A stretch of 64,000 nucleotides of DNA, taken from the NCBI RefSeq assembly GCF_026151205.1, contig NC_087081.1, forward strand, positions 2,237,246 to 2,301,245. The letters are read 5' to 3'. Source of the stretch: Bolinopsis microptera. Its lineage: Eukaryota > Ctenophora > Tentaculata > Lobata > Bolinopsidae. The notes below the pieces were generated by a model. That model was given only the letters and a program-made list of their open reading frames with translations. It was not told where the DNA came from and ran no database searches. This document shows positions 46,829-59,800 of this stretch, in pieces; position 1 is the first letter of the stretch, and each line of letters starts with the position of its first letter. Position numbers and translations under genes: made by a program.

Positions 46829-47264
46829 CTTTCAATCATGAGACTAATAAACAGCGAACTACTCCATCATTTGATATTATATTAAACAAGCATAATTGAT
46901 CTGGCACAATTAAGCGGTAATTGAACAACTGAACAGTGATCAGCTTAAAACTTGAGGTTATTAAAAGGGTGCTTTTATAGAATGCACATTAAATGATGCA
47001 AACGCTATAAATTTGATGAGGTAATGATAGTAAGTCATGAGTTCGTTTGCAGATCGTGGAGCTTTCCATTTGGCACGGATCAGTTAAGTTTTAGATAGCA
47101 ACTTTTGATTCTAAAGTTTCAGACACTTAGTCAAGATTACTGGGGCGTTGACCAACCGGAATGAATTAGACAGGAGCATGCAAAGCTGAATAACTCCTGA
47201 ATAGCTTGTATCACGTCGTGACCCCTTCATATTTACGTAGTATAGGGGGGGGAGGTTCGGTCTT
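46829..47264. other. No gene recognised
   Basis: AT-rich sequence between two repeat elements. Nothing recognised. Confidence 0.4.
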
Positions 47265-47576
47265 GATTACGGTTGATTACGGATCACAATGCTGGCAAGC
47301 ATTACTGTTGCCTTTATATTCACAATACTATTTACCCCTATACTATTATATCCCCTTTACTGTTTTCCAGGCATTAAGACTCATCGAAAGTAGTTCAGCA
47401 GGTATATTTAAGTACAAAACATTCTAATTCAATGTTAAAGATGACAGGAATAAGAAATAGTTATTTGGAGGTTTTTAAGAAATCCAAATCGACTGTAAAC
47501 AAAATTTCATGTTTCAGGAGTATCGGGAAGTGGGTTTTCTGGAACCCCTGTTTTACAACAGATTGTCGTGAAGTAT
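47265..47576 (+). repeat. Repeat family R, copy 1 (partial)
   Basis: Family R is a non-coding repeat of about 550 bp starting near ATCACAGTGCTGGCAAGCAC. It includes a 15-bp minisatellite (CCCCCTTTACTATTATA type), GGCATTAAGACTCATCG, and ends GATTGTCGTGATA. This copy lacks a middle section and is interrupted at its end by the element at 47577. Confidence 0.75.
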
Positions 47577-48437
47577 TAGTAGAGGCTCTTACGGGCATTG
47601 TCTGCTCGATACGTTAGGGACCCCAGATACACCTTACTAGACGTATTTTTGACCGTAGAATCGATTGAAAGTGGTTTCAAGATGATTGGACTGATTGTTC
47701 TGGGGTAAAATCGCAAAAAACCGATTTTTGGTCCAAAAATAGGCCAAAAAACCATGTTTTTTGATATTTTGAGCAAGTTAATTTTGTTGGCATGTCGGCA
47801 AAACTTGCATAAAGATAGCTAAAAGACAGCCGCACAAGATTGTATAAAAATAAAACAAATCCCTCTATTTGTTCTGAGGTAAAAATCCAAAAAAGTGGTA
47901 AAAATTTTGACTTTTTTGCTTTAAGTTTGAATAATTTTTTGCAGTTGTATTAAATCAACCCAAAAATAGTCACATCGTGTTTGCCTAAATTTTTCCTTTC
48001 CGAGAAGTACCCACTTCATATACTTAATCGAAGTTTGAATATTGTCACTCCGCAAGCGTTTTTGCCAAATTTTCGACGCGCACTACGCGCAAAAGCATTT
48101 AGTTGTTATCAATTGGCACCCGCGCGTTCATCATAAATTTCAAACAGCTATAACTCAGCGAGATTATGTCCGTTCTAGCTCATATTTTCACACTAAATAG
48201 AAAATAATGTGATCTTATTGCTGACAAAATATGGATATAATTACTTTATTTGCCTTAGAGTAATAGACTGTCAAAGTTTAAAACGCGCATTGGTATAGCA
48301 CGTGACTAATAAGGCCAAATTTATACTTCTTAACATATTATCGATCCTTAGACATCATACTATTGTGTCCAATTAGCGGTTAGGTCTCTAAACTCGTAGC
48401 AGAAAACACGTCTTTTTGCCCGTAAGAGCCTCTACTA
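47577..48437. mobile_element. 861-bp element with 20-bp terminal inverted repeats
   Basis: Starts TAGTAGAGGCTCTTACGGGC and ends with its exact complement. It is flanked by TAT on both sides, so a 2-3 bp target duplication is possible but not provable in this AT-rich site. It sits at the boundary between R copies 1 and 2. Internal ORFs are short; probably non-autonomous. Confidence 0.75.
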
Positions 48438-49500
48438 TATATATCACAGTGCTGGCAAGCACCACCGTTGCATTTATTGTGGGTATACTATGTTCCCCAT
48501 TTACTATTATAGCCCCTTTACTATTATACCCCCTTTGGTGCACGTTACAAGCCTCTTTTGTGCACGCGAAGCCGCCGAAGGCCACCGCCTCCGGCAGGAG
48601 TTTTCCAGGCATTAAGACTCATCGGAAGTCGTTCAGCAGATTTATTTTTAGTTCAAAACATTCTAATTTGATGTCAAAGATGACAGGAATAAAAAATAGT
48701 TATGTTGAGATTTTTAAGAAATTTGCATAAAATACTCGCCAGCACTGTTATACGAAATTCGGTAAAAAACCCGAAATCGCCATATTCAGGTGCCTTAAAA
48801 ACCATGTTAAAATTGAGTTAGAGATCTGAAATTTTTCAGGGCGTCTAGACGTTGACCAAATCGACTGCAAAACAAGTTTCAGGTTTCAGGAGCATCGGGA
48901 AGTGGGTTTTCTAGAACCCCTGTTTTACGATAGATTGTCGTGATACATATATCACAGTGCTGGCAAGCACGAGCGGTGTCTTTATTTGGGGTATACTATG
49001 TACCCCCTTTACTATTGTACCCCCTTTACTATTATACCCCCTTTACTATTATACCCCCTTTACTATTATACCCCCTTTGGTACACGTTGGAAGCCTTTTT
49101 CGTGCACGCGAAGCGTGCACTCCGGCCGGAGGCGGCCGCCGCCTCCGGCACGAGTTTTTCAGGCATTAAGACTCATCGGAAGTCGTTCAGCAGATTTATT
49201 TTAAGTTCAAAACGTTCTAATTTGATGTCAAAGATGACAGGAATAAAAAATAGTTATGTTGAGATTTTTAAGAAATTTGCATAAAATACTCGCCAGCACT
49301 GTTATACGAAATTTGGTAAAAAACCCAAAATCGCCATATTCAGGTGCCTTAAAAACCATGTTAAAATTGAGTTAGAGATCTGGAATTTTTCAGGGCGTCT
49401 AGACGTTGACCAAATCGACTGCAAAAAAGTTTCAGGTTTCAGGAGCATCGGGAAATGGGTTTTCTAGAACCCCTGTTTTACGATAGATTGTCGTGATACA
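48438..49500 (+). repeat. Repeat family R, copies 2 and 3 in tandem
   Basis: Two direct copies (about 48438-48935 and 48950-49500), each with the CCCCCTTTACTATTATA array, the GTGCACGCGAAG palindrome-like patch and a CCGCCTCCGGC GC-rich patch. Overlapping ORFs in three frames come from the 15-bp array and are not genes. Confidence 0.8.
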
Positions 49501-49519
49501 TACATACATATATATATAC

Positions 49520-50036
49520 ATATTTGACCAAAACCCATAATCATGGGTAGAGTGGACCGCTGCCAGTGTCTCTCTTTCCCAAACAAAAGGAAATGATATT
49601 AATTTGATTGACCGTTCTCAAATGCAAAATGATACCGAGAATGAAATCGGTCGCTCGCTTTTCCCACTCATTCACGGCTTACGAATTGTAATAAGTTTCG
49701 ATTGATTAGGTACATCAATCAGATGCTGTAAAAATCTCTTTGGGTTGCGTTCGGGTCGGTACCTAGTATTTCGGGGTAAGGGTGGTAGTTATTACTTATT
49801 GAATTAGCTGAAGTTTATTGAATCTTTATTGCCGAGTACAGCTGCCTTTGGGTAGTTCCTCTTAATCTATTACAATTGTAAATGAATGGGAAAAGCGAGC
49901 GACCGATTTCATTCTCGGTATCATTTTGCATTTGAGAACGGTCAATCAAATTAATATCATTTCCTTTTGTTTGGGAAAGAGAGACACTGGCAGCGGTCCA
50001 GTCTACCCATGATTATGGGTTTTGGTCAAATATCAT
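49520..50036. repeat. Foldback repeat F, copy 1
   Basis: Inverted arms of about 150 bp (from TTTGACCAAAACCCATAATC to AAATCGGTCGCTCGCTTTTC) flank a spacer of about 200 bp. Non-coding. Always found joined to a family U copy. Confidence 0.8.
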
Positions 50037-51055
50037 CTCTTTTTGATTATAATGTCAGGGTTCTTTATAAAGTCGAAATATAAACTGATATCTTCATTAA
50101 TAAGGAGGAAGTTTCAACAATTTCGAAATTTTTCCTTTAAAAACATTTCCTTGTGTTTAGGTAAGCATATCGGTCGATCACTGACTGAATATGCCACTTA
50201 ATACTCATTTAAGTTGACATTAAATTCATTTATAATGACATTAAACTGTCGTGGCAAAGCAGAATTTGTTGGAAATCACGAATGAGCAAAATTCTCACCT
50301 TTCGCACGTGCAAACTTTGAGCGGACGTTGCGTGCGCATCCAATATTGAATCGCCGTAAATTTGTGCATGGAATTGTTTTATATATAGCTTGATAAGCAT
50401 GCAAAGGCTCAAAGTATTTCAAGAGGAACTGTAATCACAACGGCACTCTAAAGTTGACAGAAAATGACGAAAACAGCAATTTTCAGTGATTTTAGCAATT
50501 TTCTATCAATTTGGGCGTGTCCCCACGTGTGCAACTTTTCGATTTTTAACTTTAAAACTAGCCTAATGCACAATTTATACCTATAGGAAGCAGAACTGAG
50601 CTCCACAACCCAAGGCATGGCCCAACACCCGAGAATACTAAATCGCAAAAATGACGTTTTTATAAAATAATTCTTCAAAAAAGCACAAACTTCAATGACG
50701 AATATCTTTATGAAGGAGCAAGCTAGAAAAACTTTCCGGTAGATTTTCAGAATGCTTGAACTATTATCTAGATAAAAATTTCCTCAGAGTTTGAATACAA
50801 TTACTTTTTAATGGTGTAAAATCATTTTTAAAAGTTATTACTTTGTCAAAATCAAGTTTTAATAACGGTTAACTTGATGACGTCATCAAGGGGTGTTCAT
50901 GACGTCAAATAATTTGTTTATACAATGTAAACTAAAGTGTAAACAATTATTTTCAAGACCTGTGGTCGGAAATGACTGTATCTTTTATACTTTTGAATCT
51001 ATGGACAATTAAATACAGGCTACAATTGACTGGCAAAGCGTCTATCCCTGAATAT
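50037..51055 (-). repeat. Repeat family U, copy 1 (inverted)
   Basis: About 1 kb of non-coding repeat, reverse orientation relative to copies 2-4. In forward sense it begins ATTCAGGGATAGACGCTTTG and contains CTTGATGACGTCATCAAG (a CRE-type palindrome) and GCGCACGCAACGTCCGCTCA. Confidence 0.8.
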
Positions 51056-51625
51056 ATATATATATCACAGTGCTGGCAAGCACGAGCGGTGTCTTTATTG
51101 GGGGTATATAACTATGTACCCCCTTTACTATTGTACCCCCTTTATTATTATACCCCCTTTACTATTATAACCCCTTTACACCCCCTTTGGTACACGTCGG
51201 AAGCCTCTTTCGTGCACGCGAAGCGTGCACTCCGGCCGGAGGCGGCCGCCAAAGGCCGCCGCCTCCGGCACGAGTTTTTCAGGCATTAAAACTCATCGGA
51301 AGTCGTTCAGCAGATTTATTTTTAGTTCAAAACATTCTAATTTGATGTCAAAGATGACAGAAATAAAAAATAGTTATGTTGAGATTTTAAAGAAATTTGC
51401 ATAAAATACGCGCCAGCACTCTTATACGAAATTCGGTAAAAAACCCGAAATCGCCATATTCAGGTGCCTTAAAAACCATGTTAAAATTGAGTTAGAGATC
51501 TGAAACTTTGCAGGGCGTCTAGACGTTGACCTAATCGACTGTAAAAAAGTTTCAAGTTTCAGGAGCATCGGGAAATGGGTTTTCTAGAACCCCTGTTTTA
51601 CGACAGATTGTCGGGACATATACAT
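51056..51625 (+). repeat. Repeat family R, copy 4
   Basis: Full-length copy lying between inverted copies of family U, so that U-R-U forms a large inverted-repeat structure. Confidence 0.8.
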
Positions 51626-51649
51626 ATATAATAAGTACATATATACATA

Positions 51650-52675
51650 CATTCAGGGATAGACGCTTTGCCAGTCAATTATAGGCTATATTTAGGTGTC
51701 TGTAGATTCAGAAGCTTTAAAGATACAGCCATTTCGGACCACAGGTCTTCAAGATAATTGTTTAGACTTTAGTTTACATTATGTTAAAAAGTAATTCAAC
51801 GTCATTATCACCACTTGATGACGTCATCAAGTTAACCATTTATAAAACTTGATTTTTCACAAAGTAATCATTTTTCAAATCGATTTTACGCCATTAAGAA
51901 GTAATTTTATTCAAAATTTGAGTGCATTTTGAAGTTAGATAATTGTTCAAGCATTCTGAAAATCTACCGGAAAGTTTTTCTAGCTTGCTCCTTCATAAAG
52001 ATATTCGCTATTGAAGTTAGTGCTTTTTTAAAGAATAATTTTATAAAAACGCTAATTTTACGTTCTAGTATTCTCTGGTGTTGCACCATCCCTTGGGTTG
52101 TGGAGCTCAATTTTGCTTCCTAAAGGTATAAATTATGTAATAGGCTAGTTTTAAAGTTGAAAATCGAAAAGTTGCACACGTGGGGTCACGCCCAAATTAA
52201 TAGAAAATTGCTAAAATCACTGAAAATTGCTGTTTTCGCCAATTTCTGTCAACTTTGGAGTGCCGTTGTGATTACAGTTCTTCTTGAAATACTTTGAAAC
52301 TTTTCATGCTTATCAAACTATATATAAAACACCATGATGCAAAAATTTACGGTGATTCAATATTGGATGCGCACGCAACGTCCGCTCAAAGTTTGCACGT
52401 GCGAAAGGTGAGAATTTTGCTCATTCGTGATTTCCAACAAATTCTGCTTTGCCACGACAGTTTAATGTCATTATGTATGAATTTAATGCCAACTTGAATG
52501 AGTATTAAGTGGCATATTAAGTCAGTGATCGACCGATATGCTTACCTAAACACAAGGAAATGTTTTTAAAGGAAAAATTTCGAAATCGTTGAAACTTCCT
52601 CTTATTAATGAAGATATCAGTTTATATTTCGACTTTATAAAGTACCCTGACATTATAATCAAAAAGAGATGATAT
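51650..52675 (+). repeat. Repeat family U, copy 2
   Basis: Forward copy, directly followed by foldback F copy 2. Confidence 0.8.
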
Positions 52676-53180
52676 TTTACCAAAACCCATAATCATGGGT
52701 AGAGTGGACCGCTGCCAGTGTCTCTCTTTCCCAAACAAAAGGAAATGATATTAATTTGATTGACCGTTCTCAAATGCAAAATGATACCGAGAATGAAATC
52801 GGTCGCTCGCTTTTCCCATTCATTTACAATTGTAATATATTAAGAAGAACTACCCAAAGGTGCAGCTGTACTCGGCAATAAAGATTCAATAAACTTCAGC
52901 TAATTCAATAAGTAATAACTACCACCCTTACCCCGAAATACTAAGTATCGACCCGAACGCAACCCAAAGAGATTTTTACAGCATCTGATTGATGTAATCA
53001 ATCGAAACTTATTACAATTCGTAAGCCGTGAATGAATGGGAAAAGCGAGCGACCGATTTCATTCTCGGTATCATTTTGCATTTGAGAACGGTCAATCAAA
53101 TTAATATCATTTCCTTTTGTTTGGGAAAGAGAGACACTGGCAGCGGTCCACTCTACCCATGATTATGGGTTTTGGTAAAA
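52676..53180. repeat. Foldback repeat F, copy 2
   Basis: Same arms and spacer as F copy 1; the spacer is in the other orientation, in keeping with the inverted U partner. Confidence 0.8.
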
Positions 53181-53194
53181 TGTATATATATAGA

Positions 53195-53695
53195 TATCAC
53201 GACAATCTGTCGTAAAACAGGGGTTCTAGAAAACCGACTTCCCGATGTTCCTGAAACCTGAAACTTTTTTTGCAGTCGATTTGGTCAACGTCTAGACGCC
53301 CTGAAAAATTTCAGATCTCTAACTCGATTTTAACATGGTTTTTAAGGCACCTGGATATGGCGATTTTGGGTTTTTTACCGAATTTCGTATAACAGTGCTG
53401 GCGAGTATTTATGCAAATTTCTTAAAAATCTCAACATAACTATTTTTTATTCCTGTCATCTTTGACATCAAATTAGAATGTTTTGAACTAAAAATAAATC
53501 TGCTGAACGACTTCCGATGAGTCTTAATGCCTGGCCTTCGCGTGCACGAAAGAGGCTTGTAACGTGTACCAAAGGGGGTACAATAGTAAAGGGGGTATAA
53601 TAGTAAAGGGGGTATAATAGTAAAGGTGGTATAATAGTAAAGGGGGTACATAGTATACCCACAATACAAATAAATGTAAATGCACCGGTCGTGCT
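53195..53695 (-). repeat. Repeat family R, copy 5 (inverted)
   Basis: Reverse copy. The GC-rich patch is mostly deleted compared with copies 3 and 4. Confidence 0.8.
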
Positions 53696-53714
53696 TTATA
53701 GAAAGCAGAACTGA

Positions 53715-54145
53715 GCTTAATATTCACAATACTATTTGCCCCCTTTACTATTTACCCCCTTTACTATTATACCCCCTTTACTATTATACCCCTTTATTGT
53801 TTTTCAGGCATTAAGACTCATCGAAAGTAGTTCAGCAGGTATATTTAAGTTCAAAACATTCTAATTCAATGTCAAAGATGACAGGAATAAGAAATAGTTA
53901 TGTGGAGGTTTTTTAAGAAATTTGCGCAAAATACGCGCCAGCATGTTATACGAAATTCGGTAAAAAACCGAAAATTGCCATATTCAGGTGCCTTAAAAAC
54001 CATGTTAAAATTGAGTTAGAGACGTGAAACTTTGCAGGGCGTCTAGACGTTGACCAAATCGACTACAAAAAAAGTTTCAAGTTTCAGTAGCATTGGGAAG
54101 TGGGTTTTCTAGAACCCCTGTTTTACGACAGATTGTCGTGATATA
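53715..54145 (+). repeat. Repeat family R, copy 6 (5'-truncated)
   Basis: Forward copy directly after inverted copy 5. It lacks the first part and resembles copy 1 in details such as CATCGAAAGTAGTTCAGCAG. Confidence 0.75.
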
Positions 54146-54154
54146 ATATACATA

Positions 54155-55188
54155 TTCAGGGATAGACGCTTTGACAGTCAAATGTAGTCAATTGTATCCT
54201 AAATTTAAGTGTCCATAGATTCAAAAGTATAAAAGATACAGCCATTTCCGACCACAGGTCTTGAAAATAATTGTTTACACTTTAGTTTACATTGTATACA
54301 AAAATTATTTGACGTCACAAACACCCCTTGATGACGTCATCAAGTTAACCGTTTTTAAAACTTGATTTTTGACAAAGTATTAACTTTTAAAATTAATTTT
54401 ACACCATTTAAAAGAAATTTTTTTCAACATCTGAGGAAATTTTCACCTTAGATAATTGTTCAAGCATTCTGAAAATCTACCGGAAAGTTTTCTTATCTTA
54501 CTCCTTCATAAAGATATTTGCCTTTGAAGTTAGTGCTTTTTTGAAAAATTATTTTATAAAAACGTCAATTTTGCGATTTAGTATTCTCTGGTGTTGGGCT
54601 ATCCCTTGGGTTGTGGAGCTCAGTTCTGCTTCCTATAGGTATAAATTGTGCATTAGGCTAGTTTTAAAGTTGAAAATCGAAAAGTTGCACACGTTGGGAC
54701 ACGCCCAAATTGATAGAAAATCGCTAAAATCACTGAAAATTGGTGTTTTCACGATTTTTATCAACTTTGGAGTCCCGTTGTAATCCAAGTTCTATTTGAA
54801 ATCTTTTGAAACTTTGCACGCTTATCAAACTATATATAAAATACCACTATGCAAAAATTTACGGCGATTCAGTATTGGATGCGCACGCAACGTCCGCTCA
54901 AGGTTTGCACGTGCGAACGGTGAGAATTTTGCTCATTCGTGATTTCGAACAAATTCTGCTTTACCACGACAGTTCAATGTCATTATATATGAATTTAATG
55001 GCATAACTTGAATGATTATAATGTTTTATGTTCAGTCAGTGATAGACCAATATGCTTACTTAAACACAAGGAAATGTTTTTAAAGGAAAAATTTCGAAAT
55101 CGTTGAAACTCCTCCTTAATAATGAAGACATCAGTTTATATTTCGACTTTATAAAGTACCCTGACATTATAATCAAAAAGAGATGATA
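54155..55188 (+). repeat. Repeat family U, copy 3
   Basis: Forward copy followed by foldback F copy 3, with the CRE-type palindrome GATGACGTCATC conserved. Confidence 0.8.
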
Positions 55189-55677
55189 TTTGACCAAAAC
55201 CCATAATCATGGGTAGAGTGGACCGCTGCCAGTGTCTCTCTTTCCCAAACAAAAGGAAATGATATTAATTTGATTGACCGTTCTCAAATGCAAAATGATA
55301 CCGAGAATGAAATCGGTCGCTCGCTTTTCCCATTAATTTACAATTGTAATAGATTAAGAAGAACTACCCGAAGGCAGCTATACTCAGCAATAAAGATTCA
55401 ATAAACTTCAGCTAATTCACTAACTACCAGTACCACCCTTATCCCGAAATACTAGGTATATCGACCCGAACGCAACCCAAAGGAATTTTTACAGCATGTG
55501 ATTAATTGTAAGCCGTGAATGAATGGGAAAAGCGAGCGACCGATTTCATTCTCGGTATCATTTTGCATTTGAGAACGGTCAATCAAATTAATATCATTTC
55601 CTTTTGTTTGGGAAAGAGAGACACTGGCAGCGGTCCACTCTACCCATGATTATGGGTTTTGGACTTTGGTCAAATGT
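55189..55677. repeat. Foldback repeat F, copy 3
   Basis: Same structure as copies 1 and 2, with a shorter spacer. It ends immediately beside the insertion site of the 7.4-kb transposon. Confidence 0.8.
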
Positions 55678-55834
55678 ATATATGAGGGACCACATGCAAA
55701 ACTGGTATATCTGAACATATACCAATTTTGCACAGGTAGCACATAGTCTTCAGGGTGAAAAGGTGCATCTTTGGAACTTTTTTTGAACAATTTTGAAGAA
55801 ATTTTTGAAAAAAAGTGAAATTTTATTTTTCCAA

Positions 55835-56060
55835 AACTGGTATATGTTACAATATACCATTTTAGCTTTTAACAATTATGAAAACAAAATGGTATATCTG
55901 CAGATATACCACCTTCAAGAAACTTATCTTCTATAAAACTGGTATATCTGCAGATATACCGTTTTGTTAGGATACTCGTTGAAAACTCTATGGTTCTAAA
56001 AGTGGTATATGTGTACTTATACCACCTTTTAAAAATTAATCGGAAGGCAAAAATTGGATC
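55835..56060. promoter_or_regulatory. Left subterminal palindrome cluster of the transposon
   Basis: At least four TGGTATAT...ATATACCA hairpins (near 55840, 55890, 55940 and 56000), separated by 20-50 bp. By position and symmetry they are candidate transposase-binding sites. Confidence 0.7.
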
Positions 56061-56874
56061 CAATGTTAAATCTATTCAGATATACCATAAAACTATTCAA
56101 ATTACCAAATTTATTTACTCATTTTAAATAATAACAGTAATCAACATTACCAGGGTTGGAAAAAACGTTTTTTGCGTTTTTTAGAGAACAGCACGGGTCA
56201 AGCACAAAGCATGAAGTATCATTTTAAACAAACACAAACTGAGGCCTGCATCCCCGTCAATACCACACAATCATTTAATGAGTTGCTCAAGGTAGTAGAC
56301 TAGGCCGACGGATCCCCAGTCCGATTTCCGTGAGTATTGTCGCACCCAATTAAGGGAACTCGCACACTACATCACCCTGTACCCAACAGCTTGCAAGCAA
56401 GCTGCCGTTCACCCACCGGTTCACTGAGGTACAGGTAGATTGCCGAAGCATGTGCTACCAACTCTGCAATCATGTGGTACCGGCCAAGGATACAGGTTAT
56501 AAAAATTAAAAATAAAAACAAGCCAGGGCATGGCAAATGGCAGTCTAGTCTCTCCGGACTCTGTGTAAGTGTAATTATACACACAACTCATGGGCATGGC
56601 AGTTAAAAAATCCCATGGAATAATCTGCAAATCTTCATACATTTAGTTTCCTTTTCCTTTGCGTTGTTCTTTTGTTTCTGTTCTTGACATTGGATTGTTC
56701 GATGCTTTTCCGAATTGAAAATATAGCTTAGTGTGATTCTTTCGCTGCGCAGATTTCCGTCCCGAATTTTCAATTCTAATAATATTTTTCCCTACTGCAT
56801 CGACCTTCAAACTCTTTTTGGCCGTATATTAATTTCATATGTTTCCATAGAAACAGTTCTAACTTTGAAGTAGC
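56061..56874. other. Transposon 5' region, probable promoter
   Basis: Between the subterminal palindromes and the transposase start. It contains a more GC-balanced stretch (56200-56560). Short ORFs on the minus strand have no recognisable features. No separate gene is called. Confidence 0.4.
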
Positions 56875-59800
56875 ATGGATTTGAAAGATTGTGAATCCCC
56901 TGCAAAGAAACGTACGAAAAGGCCTCCCAAAAGATATAATACCTCTGCTAGCCCGGTGAGTTAATAGAATTTGACTGCTGTAATGCTTCAGGGCATCCTA
57001 GCAGCTGTTAACCGTCTGTCCGGAAATGAGCCCTCGGCTTTTAAATAGTTTATAAAGCTTAGACTCTAAGCTACATTTATATTTTATTGATGTACAGTAT
57101 CACTCATTATTATATATTTTCAACAGCGTAAGTTCAAGGTAAATGACAAAGTTAAAGCCAAATGGGGTCAACACGGCTGGTTTGATGCAATCGTCACCAA
57201 GGTGAAGTCAAGTAAGTAGCTCACGATTGAACTAATTGATTTATTCCTCTTCGTATATGATTATACTTTTTTTTCTACGATTCCCCGAGTTCCATGCCCT
57301 ACACATCTGAACGGGAAAAATCGAATTAAAATAATGAAACAATCAAAAATTGCCCATATATCATGTTAAAAAACCACCTTAACAGGTGGATACTGTGAAC
57401 TATTGTTTACGGATGGGCACAAGCTGGATACCATCTCAATGGATAAATTGCAGTCATCTGAAGGTACAATCATGCCTCTTAGGACCGCTGCATAACTAAC
57501 GTTTTTTTCTAATCCTAATTCTTGTTAGTATAATTCTAGTCGAATAATGCTGTACAGTAATATTTTAGTATGCAAAGTTGTACATTATTATCATGTATCA
57601 TGATAACATACGATTCCGGTCTTAAAACCTTAATAACTCAGATGTGATAGGCTCAGAGACTGCTGGATCCTCTCCTTCTCCTGACATTGACAACAGCACA
57701 GAGGTCCAGAGTACTGCAGCAGCCTCACTATCCTCTCCTCCTCCTGACATTGACAACAGCACAGAGGTCCAGAGTATTGTAGCAGCCCCACTATCCGCTC
57801 CTCCTCCTGGCATTGACAACAGCACAGAGGTCCAGAGTACTGCAGCAGCCCCACTATCCGCTCCTCCTCCTGGCATTGACAACAGCACAGAGGTCCAGAG
57901 TACTGCAGCAGCCCCACTATCCTCTCCTCCTCCTGGCATTGACAACAGCACAGAGGTCCAGAGTATTGTAGCAGCCCCACTATCCGCTCCTCCTCCTGGC
58001 ATTGACAACAGCACAGAGGTCCAGAGTATTGTAGCAGCCCCACTATCCGCTCCTCCTCCTGGCATTGACAACAGCACAGAGGTCCAGAGTACTGTAGCAG
58101 CCCCACTATCCGCTCCTCCTCCTGGCATTGACAACAGCACAGAGGTCCAGAGTACTGTAGCAGCCCCACTATCCTCTCCTTCTCGTGGCATTGACAACAG
58201 CACAGAGGTCCAGAGTACTGTAGCAGCCCCACTATCCTCTCCTCCTCCTGGCATTGACAACAGCACAGAGGTCCAGAGTACTGTAGCAGCCCCACTATCC
58301 GCTCCTCCTCCTGGCATTGACAACAGCACAGAGGTCCAGAGTACTGTAGCAGCCCCACTATCCTCTCCTTCTCGTGGCATTGACAACAGCACAGAGGTCC
58401 AGAGTACTGTAGCAGCCCCACTATCCTCTCCTTCTCGTGGCATTGACAACAGCACAGAGGTCCAGAGTACTGTAGCAGCCCCACTATCCTCTCCTCCTCC
58501 TGGCATTGACAACAGCACAGAGGTCCAGAGTACTGTAGCAGCCCCACTATCCGCTCCTCCTCCTGGCATTGACAACAGCACAGAGGTCCAGAGTACTGTA
58601 GCAGCCCCACTATCCTCTCCTTCTCGTGGCATTGACAACAGCACAGAGGTCCAGAGTACTGTAGCAGCCCCACTATCCTCTCCTCCTCCTGGCATTGACA
58701 ACAGCACAGAGGTCCAGAGTACTGTAGCAGCCCCACTATCCGCTCCTCCTCCTGGCATTGACAACAGCACAGAGGTCCAGAGTACTGTAGCAGCCCCACT
58801 ATCCGCTCCTCCTCCTGGCATTGACAACAGCACAGAGGTCCAGAGTACTGTAGCAGCCCCACTATCCTCTCCTCCTCCTGGCATTGACAACAGCACAGAG
58901 GTCCAGAGTACTGTAGCAGCCCCACTATCCGCTCCTCCTCCTGGCATTGACAACAGCACAGAGGTCCAGAGTACTGCAGCAGCCTCACTATCCTCTCCTC
59001 CTCCTGACATTGACAACAGCACAGAGGTCCAGAGTATTGTAGCAGCCCCACTATCCGCTCCTCCTCCTGGCATTGACAACAGCACAGAGGTCCAGAGTAT
59101 TGTAGCAGCCCCACTATCCGCTCCTCCTCCTGGCATTGACAACAGCACAGAGGTCCAGAGTACTGTAGCAGCCCCACTATCCTCTCCTTCTCGTGGCATT
59201 GACAACAGCACAACAGCTGTTGGTGTGAAGGCCGTTGCTGATGATCTCCTTTCTGTAATTCAGCCAGCCCCTACACCTACAGACATCACCAGCTCTGAGA
59301 TCAAGACCCCTGATGGACCAACTGAACTAGAGGTCCCTGAGAGAACTTCTCAATTTGGCTATGGTGTAGCTAATGGTTGTCAATATCAGAGCAATAAAAA
59401 CTATTTGTGGCAGACTGGAATAATAGAAAAGAGGATAAGGGACAAAAGTGCCATGGTGGAAGAGCCTCTTTCAAATGGAATTTCTAAATCCGTAACCGAA
59501 ACTCCAATAGCTGAAGAACCTGTTGCTGTCACTGAGACTCCCGTCATCAATACCCCTGCTGTTGAGACCCCAGAAGTTGTAGAATCCAATGACTTTGTTT
59601 TCACAGATCATTCCATCTATGATTCATATTCAGAGTGTCTTTCTGATGCAGTCTCAGATGTTGCAGCTGCTGATGAATTGGAGATTACAGAAGAGGAAAC
59701 AAATTCCAACAGTGAAACCAGACTGGATATAGCAAGGTAAGTTCAACACCGTCACCAGTCCTAATAACACCCTTTTATCACATTCTCCTAGACCCATTAC

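Noticed and set aside
48940-49284. Tyr/Pro/Leu-rich ORFs in the R repeats
   Set aside because: They come from a 15-bp minisatellite read in several frames; copies differ by indels that do not keep a frame.
57622-59213. Two minus-strand ORFs of about 528 codons across the 63-bp array
   Set aside because: Periodic shadows of the plus-strand transposase exon, which is supported by splice phases and continues into a recognisable domain.
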